Made by a program: the position numbers and the translations under genes
Source of the DNA: Deltaproteobacteria bacterium
Lineage (GTDB): Bacteria > Myxococcota_A > UBA796 > SXON01
Direction: 5' to 3'
Assembly (NCBI GenBank): GCA_947490345.1
Contig: CANLGL010000019.1
Location: forward strand, 1 to 64,000
Length of the DNA stretch: 64,000 nt
Notes under the pieces: model-generated
What the model was told of the DNA's origin: nothing
What the model saw: only the letters and a program-made list of their open reading frames with translations
Databases searched by the model: none
Part shown: piece by piece, positions 42,243 to 51,300 of the stretch
How positions within the stretch are numbered: position 1 is the stretch's first letter
Layout: the number at the start of each line of letters is the position of its first letter

Positions 42243-44437
42243 CACCGGCGCCCAAACGCATACTGCCGAGGCCACGGCACCGGCGCCCCCGCTGCGCTGG
42301 CCTGGCGTCGAGTGAAGTATGGGTCGCGTAGGTGCTCGCGAGCGAGCGCAACGAGGTCGGCCCGCCCTGCAGCCACGATGGTATCGGCCTGATCGAGGGT
42401 GGTGATCGCGCCCACCGTCATCGTCGGCACCCCGGCCTCCAGCCGCGCGCGTTCGGAGAACGGCACCTGGTACATGCGCCCGGCGGTGATCTTGGCGTCG
42501 GGCACGGTACCGCCGCTCGACAGGTCAAGCACGTCCGCGCCTGCGGCCTGCATTGCCCGCGCAATGGCGACGTGCTCGGCGTCGGTGTGGTCCCCCGGCG
42601 CCCAGGCGCTGCCGTTGAGGCGCACGAAGAGGGGACGTTCGGCCGGCCAGACCGCCCGGACCGAGGCCACCACCCGCAGCGGGAACCGAAGCCGGTTTTC
42701 GAGGGAGCCGCCGTGCTCGTCAGTCCGGTGGTTGCACAAGGGAGAAAGCCAGGAGTCGAGCAGGTAGCCGTGGGCCATGTGCAGCTCGAGCACGTCGAAG
42801 CCGGCCATCGCGGCCCGGCGCGCGGCGCTGCAGAAGGCGGCTTCGAGGGCCTCGAGCTCCGCCGGTGTCAGCTCATGAGGGACTTGCGAATCGGCGTTCC
42901 AGGGGAGGGGACTCGGACCCACGATCGGCCAGGCGCCGTCAGGTGGAAGCGGACTGCCCCCATCCCAGGGAGCGGCGCACGCGGCCTTGCGCCCGGCGTG
43001 CCCAATCTGGAGGCCGATCTTGGCGGGGCTGTGGGTGTGGGCGAAGTGGACGATCCGCGCCCAGCCGCCGGCCTGCGCATCGTTCCAGATGCCTGTACAG
43101 CCGGGAGTGATTCGCCCTTCGGATACGACCGCGGTGGCTTCGGCCATGACGAGCCCGGCGCCGCCCATCGCGCGGCTGCCCAGGTGCACCAGGTGCCAGT
43201 CCGTCGGTACGCCCTCGTCCGCGCTGTACTGGCACATCGGCGAGACGACGATGCGGTTGGGGAGCGTGACGCCACGCAAGGTGAGCGGCTGCAACGATGG
43301 GCGCCCGCCCCACCGCTGTTGCAGCGCCGCCATGCCCTCGGGATCGCGTTTTTGGAGCTCGTCCCAGGTGATGCGCTTGCTGCGCGTCATCAGCGAAAAC
43401 TGGAAGGTGTCGGCGTCGAGTTGCAGGTACCGCGCGCTGTTCTCGAACCACTCCAGGCTCACCTGGGCCGCCGCCTGGAGCCGCTCCACCTGGGGCCTGC
43501 GGGTGCTCTCCCAGGCCTGCAAGCGCTCGGGGATCGCCGCGTCGCCGCCAGCCAGCAGCGCGTCCGCCAGGGACATCGCGGACTCCATCGCCAGCTTGGT
43601 GCCCGACCCGATCGAGAAATGGGCGGTGTGGAGCGCGTCGCCGAGGAGACAGACGTTCTGGTGCGACCACGCCGCGTTGCGTACGGTCGGGAAGACCCGC
43701 CACAGGCTCTTGTTGGTCTGGAGCGCATGCCCGTCGAGCCACGGGGCGAAGAGGGTCTCGAAGAACGTGATGGTATCGGCCTCAGAGAGGGCATCGAGCC
43801 CCGCCCGTTGGTACACCTCGTCGCGACACTCGATGATGAACGTGCTCATCGTCGCGTCGAAGGGGTAGGCGTGGACCTGGAACAGGCCGGCGTCGGTCTC
43901 CGCGAACAGGAAGGTGAAGCGCTCAAAGACCTTGGTGGTGCCGAACCACGCGAAACGGCACTTTCGCAGGTCGACCGTCGGGCGGAAGTGCTGCGCCCAC
44001 GCGGTCCGCACCGCGGAGTTCAGGCCATCCGCCGCCACGACCACGTCCGCCTCGGCCGCGAGCGCCTCAAAGTCGACGATCTCGTCCTGGTGGCGCACGA
44101 CGACGCCCAGCTCGAGCGCGCGGTCTTCGAGGATGTCGAGGAGGCGGGTCCGGCGCAGCCCGCAAAAGCCGTGGCCGCTGCTGATCCGACGCTCCCCGCG
44201 CACGTGCGTCTCCATGTCGCGCCACGACGCGAACGCGTCCCGGATCCGGTCCAGCGCCACCTCGTCGCCCCCGGCCAACTCGTCGAGCGTCTGGTCGGAA
44301 AAGACCACTCCCCAGCCAAAGGTGTCGCCGCGGCGATTCCGCTCGTGGATGACCACCTGCGTGGACGGCGCCCGTTTCTTCAACAGGATGCTGAGCCACA
44401 GCCCCCCGGGGCCGCCGCCGATCACCTCCACGCGCAT
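42242..44437 (-). CDS. FAD monooxygenase-Old Yellow Enzyme fusion (aminobenzoyl-CoA or salicylyl-CoA type)
   Basis: A 731-residue fusion. Residues 1-365 are a group-A flavin monooxygenase (GGGPGG at 7-12, a DG motif in VVAADGLNSAVR, and GDALHTAHFSIGSG). Residues about 375-731 are an Old Yellow Enzyme of the YqjM class (SPMCQYSA, IGHAGRKA, HMAHGYLLDSWLSP). This is the architecture of 2-aminobenzoyl-CoA monooxygenase/reductase and of proteins annotated as bifunctional salicylyl-CoA 5-hydroxylase/oxidoreductase, which dearomatise CoA-activated aromatics. No CoA ligase or ring-cleavage gene is in the window, so the substrate is open. The ATG at 44437 is placed directly before the FAD-binding strand. 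Confidence 0.88.
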   Translation of the reverse strand: MRVEVIGGGPGGLWLSILLKKRAPSTQVVIHERNRRGDTFGWGVVFSDQTLDELAGGDEVALDRIRDAFASWRDMETHVRGERRISSGHGFCGLRRTRLLDILEDRALELGVVVRHQDEIVDFEALAAEADVVVAADGLNSAVRTAWAQHFRPTVDLRKCRFAWFGTTKVFERFTFLFAETDAGLFQVHAYPFDATMSTFIIECRDEVYQRAGLDALSEADTITFFETLFAPWLDGHALQTNKSLWRVFPTVRNAAWSHQNVCLLGDALHTAHFSIGSGTKLAMESAMSLADALLAGGDAAIPERLQAWESTRRPQVERLQAAAQVSLEWFENSARYLQLDADTFQFSLMTRSKRITWDELQKRDPEGMAALQQRWGGRPSLQPLTLRGVTLPNRIVVSPMCQYSADEGVPTDWHLVHLGSRAMGGAGLVMAEATAVVSEGRITPGCTGIWNDAQAGGWARIVHFAHTHSPAKIGLQIGHAGRKAACAAPWDGGSPLPPDGAWPIVGPSPLPWNADSQVPHELTPAELEALEAAFCSAARRAAMAGFDVLELHMAHGYLLDSWLSPLCNHRTDEHGGSLENRLRFPLRVVASVRAVWPAERPLFVRLNGSAWAPGDHTDAEHVAIARAMQAAGADVLDLSSGGTVPDAKITAGRMYQVPFSERARLEAGVPTMTVGAITTLDQADTIVAAGRADLVALAREHLRDPYFTRRQASAAGAPVPWPRQYAFGRR

Positions 44438-44486
44438 GCTCGCCTCTGCCGCCCCGCATCTACCGCGCTCGGGGATAGATCGCCGC

Positions 44487-44879
44487 ATGACCCCCGACGA
44501 GCTTCGCGCGGTGCACGACGCGCTCCACCGCCTCCGGAACGAACTCGTCGCCGCAGGCGATCACGAGGTCGCCGCCGAGTGGGACGACAACGTTGCCTCC
44601 AACCGCGATCAGGACCAGAGCCCGCTCGTCGAGATGGGGCAGACCATCGCCTCCTCACGCAACCGCGCCCGCGCCGAGCAGCTCATTCGCATCGACGGCG
44701 CCCTCCGCCGCCTCGCCGAAGACTCCGCGGAGTTCGGCCTGTGCTCCTCGTGCAGCGAGCCGATCCCCGCGCGTCGGCTGGCGCTGCTCCCCTTCGCCAC
44801 CCAGTGTGTGCCTTGCCAGAACGGGTCGGAAGGCGCCGGGAAGAGCCGGCATCGGCGGAAGGTGACGGACTACGTCTGA
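44487..44879 (+). CDS. DksA/TraR-type zinc-finger protein
   Basis: A 130-residue protein with an N-terminal helical hairpin and a C-terminal four-cysteine zinc finger (CSSC...CVPC) separated by 18 residues, as in the DksA/TraR family. DksA proteins bind the RNA polymerase secondary channel and adjust transcription with ppGpp. The hairpin tip here lacks the usual DxxDxA pair (it reads DDNVASNRDQD), so activity on polymerase is uncertain. It is divergent from the oxygenase/reductase gene, with starts about 50 bases apart. Confidence 0.8.
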   Translation: MTPDELRAVHDALHRLRNELVAAGDHEVAAEWDDNVASNRDQDQSPLVEMGQTIASSRNRARAEQLIRIDGALRRLAEDSAEFGLCSSCSEPIPARRLALLPFATQCVPCQNGSEGAGKSRHRRKVTDYV

Positions 44880-44951
44880 GGGCTGCCGAGCCCGTGACGG
44901 CGATGTCGCGCATGCCACGGCCCGCCCCGGATTGGGAGCATTGCCCCGTCC

Positions 44952-44967
44952 TGGCACACTCCTTGCG
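44952..44967 (+). promoter_or_regulatory. Sigma-54 promoter
   Basis: TGGCAC-N5-TTGC matches the -24/-12 consensus exactly, with GG and GC ten bases apart. Transcription should begin near 44977, leaving a short leader with CGGAG (44986-44990) before the ATG at 44995. No enhancer-binding protein gene or obvious upstream activator site is recognised nearby. Confidence 0.75.
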
Positions 44968-44994
44968 AGGATCGAGAGTACACTCCGGAGCGTC

Positions 44995-45597
44995 ATGACC
45001 GTCCGCCCCGTCCGCGCCTTCGCGCTCCTGTTCGCGGGTACCCTCCTCAGCCCGTGTGCCGCGTTCGCGTGTTCGCTCCTGGCTCCGAGCGAGTTCGTCC
45101 CGAGCGTCGATCCCAGCGAGGACGCGGTGCCCCCCGCCGCGGTGGCGGATGCCGTGACGGTCGCTGTGGATCGCGGCGACTTCGCGGGAGTTAACTCCTG
45201 CAGCGACCTCGGGTTCATCACCCTGTCCTTTACGCCCACCGTGGATGATCGTGAATCCCCTAACGACGACGCCGCCAGGGCCGGGGAATGGCCGGGGATC
45301 GGCTACGCGCTCGAGGTTGTCGGCGGGGACCTTCCAGAGGGAATGACCCTGGGCAAGGTCCCGGTCCGAGCCTTCCGCGTCGATTCGGAGGCCGAGCTGT
45401 CGATTGTTTGGGTTGACGGCCAGGACTCCTTCGAGTTCACGCTGGAGCTGACGGCCGTCGACCCGGCAGGAAACGTCAGCGAGCCCATCGAGGTGACCGT
45501 GCCTCACCCGGCAAGCTGTGCGACTCCGCCCGGCGCCGGGGCAGCGGCGCTGCTCCTGACCCCCGCGTTTTGGATGCGTCGGCGGCGCCCTCGGTAG
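44995..45597 (+). CDS. Secreted protein with MYXO-CTERM-like sorting tail
   Basis: A 200-residue protein with a Sec signal peptide (cleavage probably after AFA near residue 25), a mature beta-rich domain with an Ig-like pattern ending VSEPIEVTVPHP, and a C-terminal tail. The tail has a Cys motif (SCATPPG), a hydrophobic stretch (AGAAALLLTPAFW) and an Arg cluster (MRRRRPR). That tripartite end fits MYXO-CTERM-type surface sorting. It is driven by the sigma-54 promoter at 44952. The mature domain has no recognised family. Confidence 0.75.
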   Translation: MTVRPVRAFALLFAGTLLSPCAAFACSLLAPSEFVPSVDPSEDAVPPAAVADAVTVAVDRGDFAGVNSCSDLGFITLSFTPTVDDRESPNDDAARAGEWPGIGYALEVVGGDLPEGMTLGKVPVRAFRVDSEAELSIVWVDGQDSFEFTLELTAVDPAGNVSEPIEVTVPHPASCATPPGAGAAALLLTPAFWMRRRRPR

Positions 45598-45608
45598 TGC
45601 GCCGTCCG

Positions 45609-47177
45609 TCACACCCCCAAACGAACCGGTCGGTAGTCGTAGGCCTCTGCGGGCACGGCAGCGCCAAAGCTGCGGAGCTGGCTGGCCCGGGTCACGACGG
45701 CGGCGCCCTCCATCAGGTTCAGCGCGATCTGGCCGACGGTCCGCGCGGCTGGCGCTTCCAAAAAACTGCCCCGGACCCAATCGTTGAAGGCGCCCATGGC
45801 GGGACCGCACCACAGTTGGTAGTCGAGCACCCGCGCGGGGTCGCCGTCGATGGCCCAGCGGCTGGCTTTTCCGAGGTACCAGCGAAATACCAGCGCCATG
45901 CGGTGCTTGGGATCGGTGCGGGCCTTTTCCACCTGGATCGGGTCGCGCGCCAGGAAATAGGCTTCGGTGCCCGCCCAGATGTCGTCGATCGAGCCCTGGA
46001 AGAGCTCCTTTTCGAGCCGGGTGCGCTCCGCCGCGGGGATGTCGTCGAGGCTGGCGTGCCGGAGGTAGAGCTCGCGCAACAGCTGGGCCCGTGCGGGAAA
46101 CATCGTCCCGCGGCGAAGCACCTGCACTTGAACGCCCATCTCGAACATGTCCGCGGCAGGGCACATCGCGACGTCGGCGATCTGTGCCTTGCAGAGGAGC
46201 TCCCGCGCCGCCGGGGCGACGCCTGACTCGATCGCTGCCTGGTTTACCGACCCGGTCAGGACGTAGGCTGCGCCCATCCCAAAGGCGGATGCCGCGCTCA
46301 TCGGCGTACCGATGCCGCCACCCGCGCCGATGCGCGGCACGGTGGCGTACCCACGTTCCCGCGCGATCCGCAGCGCCTGCTCGCGGATGACCGGGAACAT
46401 GGCCACCAGCGGCCGATTGTCGGTGTGTCCGCCGGAGTCCGCCTCTACCGTGAGGTCCTCCGCCAGCGGCACCCCGCGAGCAAGCTCGGCCTCTGCGGCG
46501 GTGAGCTTGCCCTCGCGCACCAGGGCGTCGAGCATGGCTTGCGGCGCCGGCTCCAGGAACTGTTTGGCCACCTCTGGGCGGCTGACCTTGGCGACGAGCC
46601 GGTTCCGGCGGCGCACCTGGCCGTCGTCGTCCCGAGAAAGCCCCGCGATCGCGTAGTGCACCACCGGGGGAGTGATGCGCATGAACGCGCTGGCCTCGAC
46701 CGTGCGCACGCCGCGAGCGACGAGCATTTCGGCGACTTCGGCTTCTACGCGCGGCTCTTGGGGCGAGTGGATGAGGTTGACGCCGAATGGCACCTCGCCC
46801 AGCTCGGTTTGCAGCCGGTCGACGGCGGCCACGACGCGGTCGGGGAGCAGCCCCGCCGCACCAAAGAAGCCCAGACAGCCGGCGCGCGCCGCCGCGACAA
46901 CCACCTCCACGGTGGCGATTCCGTTGGCCATCGCGCCGGTACAATAGGCGAAGCGAGTGCCGTGCGCCTCGTTGAACCCACGGTCCCCAAGCCACTCCGG
47001 GTACATCGGCGGAAGCGTGCCGAGCGTCTCGGCGTCGGCGGCCGGCTCGAAGCTGACGCCGATGCGGCCTGCGCCGTCGGCCCCCCGCTCGCGGACCACG
47101 GTGAGGGGCTCTCGGATGCGGGCGCAGGCCGCGGTGAGGGCGGCGGGGGAGAAGGCGGTATGGGGGTGGGGGCTCAC
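45609..47177 (-). CDS. pfaD: PfaD-type enoyl reductase (polyunsaturated fatty acid/polyketide)
   Basis: A 522-residue FMN-dependent TIM-barrel enzyme of the PfaD/PksE group. It acts as the trans-acting enoyl reductase of PUFA synthases and some trans-AT polyketide synthases. Markers: CTGAMANGIATVEVV, GVNLIHSPQEP, VEADSGGHTDNRP, PRIGAGGGIGTP and the PfaD-specific C-terminal extension (MALVFRWYLGKASRWAI). No pfaA, pfaB or pfaC, or any synthase module, is in the window, so it works in trans or has another role. The start is a GTG, read directly upstream of the repeat copy B. Confidence 0.9.
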   Translation of the reverse strand: MSPHPHTAFSPAALTAACARIREPLTVVRERGADGAGRIGVSFEPAADAETLGTLPPMYPEWLGDRGFNEAHGTRFAYCTGAMANGIATVEVVVAAARAGCLGFFGAAGLLPDRVVAAVDRLQTELGEVPFGVNLIHSPQEPRVEAEVAEMLVARGVRTVEASAFMRITPPVVHYAIAGLSRDDDGQVRRRNRLVAKVSRPEVAKQFLEPAPQAMLDALVREGKLTAAEAELARGVPLAEDLTVEADSGGHTDNRPLVAMFPVIREQALRIARERGYATVPRIGAGGGIGTPMSAASAFGMGAAYVLTGSVNQAAIESGVAPAARELLCKAQIADVAMCPAADMFEMGVQVQVLRRGTMFPARAQLLRELYLRHASLDDIPAAERTRLEKELFQGSIDDIWAGTEAYFLARDPIQVEKARTDPKHRMALVFRWYLGKASRWAIDGDPARVLDYQLWCGPAMGAFNDWVRGSFLEAPAARTVGQIALNLMEGAAVVTRASQLRSFGAAVPAEAYDYRPVRLGV

Positions 47178-47267
47178 GGGGCGCCGAATAGTCCCTCATG
47201 CCGCATTCCGCCGCTCCCGCAGCCACGAAAGTGCGGCGAGGCATGGGGGACTGCGGAGAGGGGGAGA

Positions 47268-47381
47268 GCGCCACGCGCGGCGCGCTACCCAGCGCGACGG
47301 GCGCCGTAGGCCGGAAACCGAAGGTTGAAGGCCGAAGGGAATGGCGCGGTAGGGGGAGAGGCCGGCCGAGGCCTTTCCCCC
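47268..47381 (+). repeat. Dispersed intergenic repeat, copy B
   Basis: Full-length counterpart of 121-231: both start GCGCCACGC, share GGCCGGAA and ATGGCGCGGTAGGGG, and end in a hairpin. Here GGGGGAGAGGCC (47352-47363) pairs with GGCCTTTCCCCC (47370-47381); the single difference from copy A keeps pairing as G-U. It lies between the divergent pfaD and 47416 genes, so it is not simply a terminator. Confidence 0.7.
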
Positions 47382-47415
47382 GCGGCGAGCTGCCTTGCCA
47401 TGCTACCTTGCCAAT

Positions 47416-48318
47416 GTGATCCTGCTCACCGTCGCGCTCGCCCTTGCTGTCCCGGTGGTGGAGTGCGCCCGCCCGTTCACCTCGGCAGAGCTCATCGAGG
47501 CTGCCGATATCGCCGAGGAGCGCTTCGCGGATCAGGACCCCGATGGCTTCGGGGGGGCGCGCAAAGATGTCCAGGAGCGACTCGGCTGCGTCAAGGATCC
47601 GCTCTCGACCGCCGACGTGGTGCGGGTGCAGCGCGTGATGGCTCTCGGTGCATTTTTTGAGCAGAACGACGCGGGCATGCGGGCCGCCGTTGCGGGCATG
47701 GTGCAGGTCGACATCACCGCGCGCTTCCCGGAGGCCGTGCTCCCGTCGGGGCACAAACTCGACAAGCTGGTGGACGAACTGGCTGGCCTCCCCCACAACA
47801 CGGGGGCGCCGCTTCGTGCCTTTTCAGACGGTTGGATCGAGGTCAATGGCGCCTACGCCCCCACCGTCGACTCGGATGTCGCCGCGACGCTCCAGCACTT
47901 GGACAACCAAGGTCAGGTCGTCGAAACACGATATTGGACGCCGGGCGATGCCCTGGGCGACTGGGAGGCAAGCGGTGCCGAGCCGGTAGCCGGGGCGCCA
48001 CCCCCGAAGGCGCGGGTCCGCAAGACGGTCACACTCCCGGACAAGCCCAATGCGAAGGCGACGACGGGTGGCCAAATCGCAAGGGAAAATGCGGCGGCTC
48101 GGCATACGGCGCTCATCGTCTCCGGCGGTGTCGGGCTGATCGCGACGGGGGTGCTCTACGGGCTCGCCGCGGACGCCAAGGAGCAGGCCCTCGATCCCGA
48201 GGTCCCGGAAGCCCGCGCGTTGGCCTGGCGGGACCAGGCCAACGGGCTGACGTGGGGGTGGATCGCCGGGTCGGTCCTCAGCGGCGGACTCGTCGCTACG
48301 CTCGCGATTACGTGGTAG
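47416..48318 (+). CDS. Exported or membrane protein, unknown
   Basis: About 300 residues. A signal-like hydrophobic N-terminus (ILLTVALALAVPVVEC) is followed by a soluble region of about 200 residues with helical content, a basic linker (KARVRKTVTLPDKPNAK) and two membrane helices near the C-terminus (TALIVSGGVGLIATGVLYGL and WIAGSVLSGGLVATLAI) ending just before the stop. I do not recognise the family. The GTG at 47416 is preferred; a TTG at 47395 is the longer alternative. It stands alone downstream of repeat copy B. Confidence 0.68.
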   Translation: MILLTVALALAVPVVECARPFTSAELIEAADIAEERFADQDPDGFGGARKDVQERLGCVKDPLSTADVVRVQRVMALGAFFEQNDAGMRAAVAGMVQVDITARFPEAVLPSGHKLDKLVDELAGLPHNTGAPLRAFSDGWIEVNGAYAPTVDSDVAATLQHLDNQGQVVETRYWTPGDALGDWEASGAEPVAGAPPPKARVRKTVTLPDKPNAKATTGGQIARENAAARHTALIVSGGVGLIATGVLYGLAADAKEQALDPEVPEARALAWRDQANGLTWGWIAGSVLSGGLVATLAITW

Positions 48319-48382
48319 TCACCATGGGGGGCCTTCCCCCGTACATGATAGTGCCGCTCAACTGTCCCGCAGAGGTATCCCC

Positions 48383-51300
48383 ATGTTGAACCCCGCCCGC
48401 TCGGCCATCGGCACGTTCGCCACCCCCGGCCTGCTGCTCCTGCTCTCCGCGTGTACCGATTTTGGCGTCGCCGACTCCGCGCCGGACAGCGCTCGCCCCG
48501 GTACGGACACGGCCCTGGCCGGCAAGGTGATCATCTCCAGTGCCGACGGCGATGGCGACGGCTACGACGGCGCGGTCGACGATTGCGACGACACCAACGC
48601 CGCGATCAACCCTGGCGCATCGGAAAGCGACAACCTCACCGACGACGATTGCGACGACTACGTTGACGAAGACTTCGTCTCGGCCGGCGACCTCATCGTG
48701 ACCGAGGTCAACCGCTACTCGGTTCTTGGCACGGCGGGCGCCAAAGTCAACGCGGCCTGGGTGGAGGTGTACAACAACAGCTCCCGCACCGTGGACATGT
48801 CCAACTGGACGCTTGCCCGCGGAATCACGACCGGTCAGCAGATCGCGCTCGACCCGGCCACGGCGCCGATCCTCGCCCCCGGGGACTACGCCACCTTCTG
48901 CGACACCGACGACTACGTCGGCGCCAGCACGGCCTACCCTCTGGCCTGCGACTACGTGTGGGGCGACGAGACCCAGTCCTCGACGTACCAGAGCACCTAC
49001 CACAACAACGTCTTCTACCTGCGTCGCGACTCCGACCGCGTGGCCTTCTACATCAACGGCAACCGCACCACCGGGACGCTGGTCGACGGGGTCAGCTACT
49101 ACTACGATGCCACCAACGGCTACTGGCCGCGCCAACTCCGCTTCTCGATGTCGCTCGATGCGGCCTACTACGACAGTGGGCTCAACGACAACTTGGGCGC
49201 CTGGTGCTCCACCAACGAAAACGCCGCCAATTCCGGGGTCAGCTCGACGTCGTGGCGCTGGTACGACGTCTCGGGAACCGCGCTTGACGAGTACGGCACG
49301 CCTGGCGCCGACGGGAGCGACTGCACCAACGACCCCGACCTCGACGGCGACGGCTACACCGGCGACACCGACTGCGACGAGACGGACGCCACGGTCAACC
49401 CAGGCGCCACCGAGGTGTGCGATGGCATCGACAATGACTGCGATGGCGCCATCGACAATGCAGGCGGCTATGCCGACGTCGACGGCGACGGCTACGGCGA
49501 CGCCGCCAGCCCCGGCGGTTGCTCGGGCGGCGGCACCTATGTGACCAACGACGACGACTGCGACGACACCAACGCCAGCATCAATCCCACGGGGACGGAG
49601 TCGGACGACGGCGTCGACCAAGACTGCGACGGCTGGGTGGACGAAGACTTTGTCGCGGTCGGCGACATCGTCGTCAACGAGATCAACCGCCGCTCCTCCA
49701 TCGGCGGCACCGGCGTCCAGAACAACGCCAGCTGGGTGGAGCTGTACAACGCCTCCGCACGCACCATCGACCTCGACAACTGGGTCTTCGCGCGGGGCAC
49801 ATCGAGCTCCGGAAACCAGGTCTATATCGACCCCGCAGCGGGGTTGAGCGTGGCGCCCGGCGGGTACGTCGTCCTCTGCGACAGTGACGATTACGAAGGC
49901 TCCTCAGTCAGCTACCCGCTTGCCTGCGACTACGTGTGGGGCGACGAGTCCCAGGGCACTGGCTACGTCGGAACCTACCACGACAACACCATGTACATCC
50001 GTCGTGACGCTGACACGCTGGCGATGCATTTGGCCGGCGACCGCACCACCGGCACCGCCATCGACAGCGTGGTCTACGTCCTGGGGTGGACCAACAAGGT
50101 CCGTTTCTCCATCGGCTTGGACCCGGACGCGGCTGACGCCACCGTCAACGACAACAGCGCCGCGTGGTGTTCGCCCAACAACGGCACCGCCAGCACTTCC
50201 TGGCGCTGGTACGACACCTCGGCCACCACCGCGGACGAGTACGGCACCCCCGGAGCGGCCAACTATGACTGCGCCAGCGACATCGACGGCGACGGCGTCA
50301 CCGACGTCACCGACTGCGACGATCTCGACGCCACGGTCTACCCGGGCGCCACCGAGATCTGCGATGGGCTGGACAACGACTGCGACCTGAGCATCGACGA
50401 GGGCCTCCCCGGCACCGTGTACTACGCCGATGCCGATCTCGACAGCTACGGGAATCCGGCCGTCACCGCGACCGCCTGCGCCGGCGCCCCTTCGGGCTAC
50501 GTGCTCGACAACACCGACTGCGACGACACCAACGCGGCGGTCAACCCGGCCGCGGCGGAGATCTGCGGCAACGGCATCGATGACGACTGCATCGATGACG
50601 ACACCGTGTGCGAGTTCTCTGGCACCCAGGAGATCAAGGACAGCTACGACTTCCGCGCCTACGGCACCGCCGCCAGCATGGCCGTCGGCACCGCTGTGTG
50701 CAACAACGGCGACTACAACGGCGATGGCTACGACGACGTCGTCGTCGGCCAGGGCTTCTACGACGGCACGGCCACCGATATGGGGCGCACCAACCTCTGG
50801 TACGGTCCGGTCGACACCTCCGACAGCCTGACCAGCGCCGACCTGACCATCGACGGGGACACCAGCCGCAACAGCGACCAGTTCGGCTCGACGACTCGCT
50901 TCGCGGGTGACGTCGACAACGACGGTTGGGACGACCTGATTTCGTCGGCGTGGCGCTCCCACACCGACGATCGCGGCACCGCCTACCTGTTCCTCGGTGG
51001 CAACGTCGGGACCTCGGTCTCAACGGCCGACGCCAGCTTCACGCGGTCCACGACCGTCAGCACGGCGTACGTCGGCTTCGCGGTCGACGGGGGCGAGGCC
51101 AATGGCGATGCGAACTCCGACATCCTGGTGAGCGCCTACGGATACTCTTCGGGCATCGGACAGGTGGCGTACTACGACGGGTCCACCGTCAGCGGCGCCG
51201 AGGACCTGGGCACCACTTCGACGGCCCTGATCACTGGCACCATCGCCGCCGAGAACCTTGGCTATGCGATAGCGATGGGAGACCTGGACAACGACGGCAT

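Noticed and set aside
42332..44998. 888-residue open frame on the plus strand
   Set aside because: It is antisense to the monooxygenase/OYE gene, Arg/His/Gly-rich with no motif, and is a high-GC shadow frame.
44683..47796. 1037-residue open frame on the minus strand
   Set aside because: Overlaps three genes with clear motifs (the DksA-like gene, the secreted protein, pfaD) in other frames; composition is Arg/Gly/Ala-rich and low-complexity.
48308..49621. 437-residue Val/Ala-rich open frame on the minus strand
   Set aside because: Mirror image of the repeated Asp-rich codons of the surface lipoprotein; the valine runs are complements of GAC codons, not a real membrane protein.
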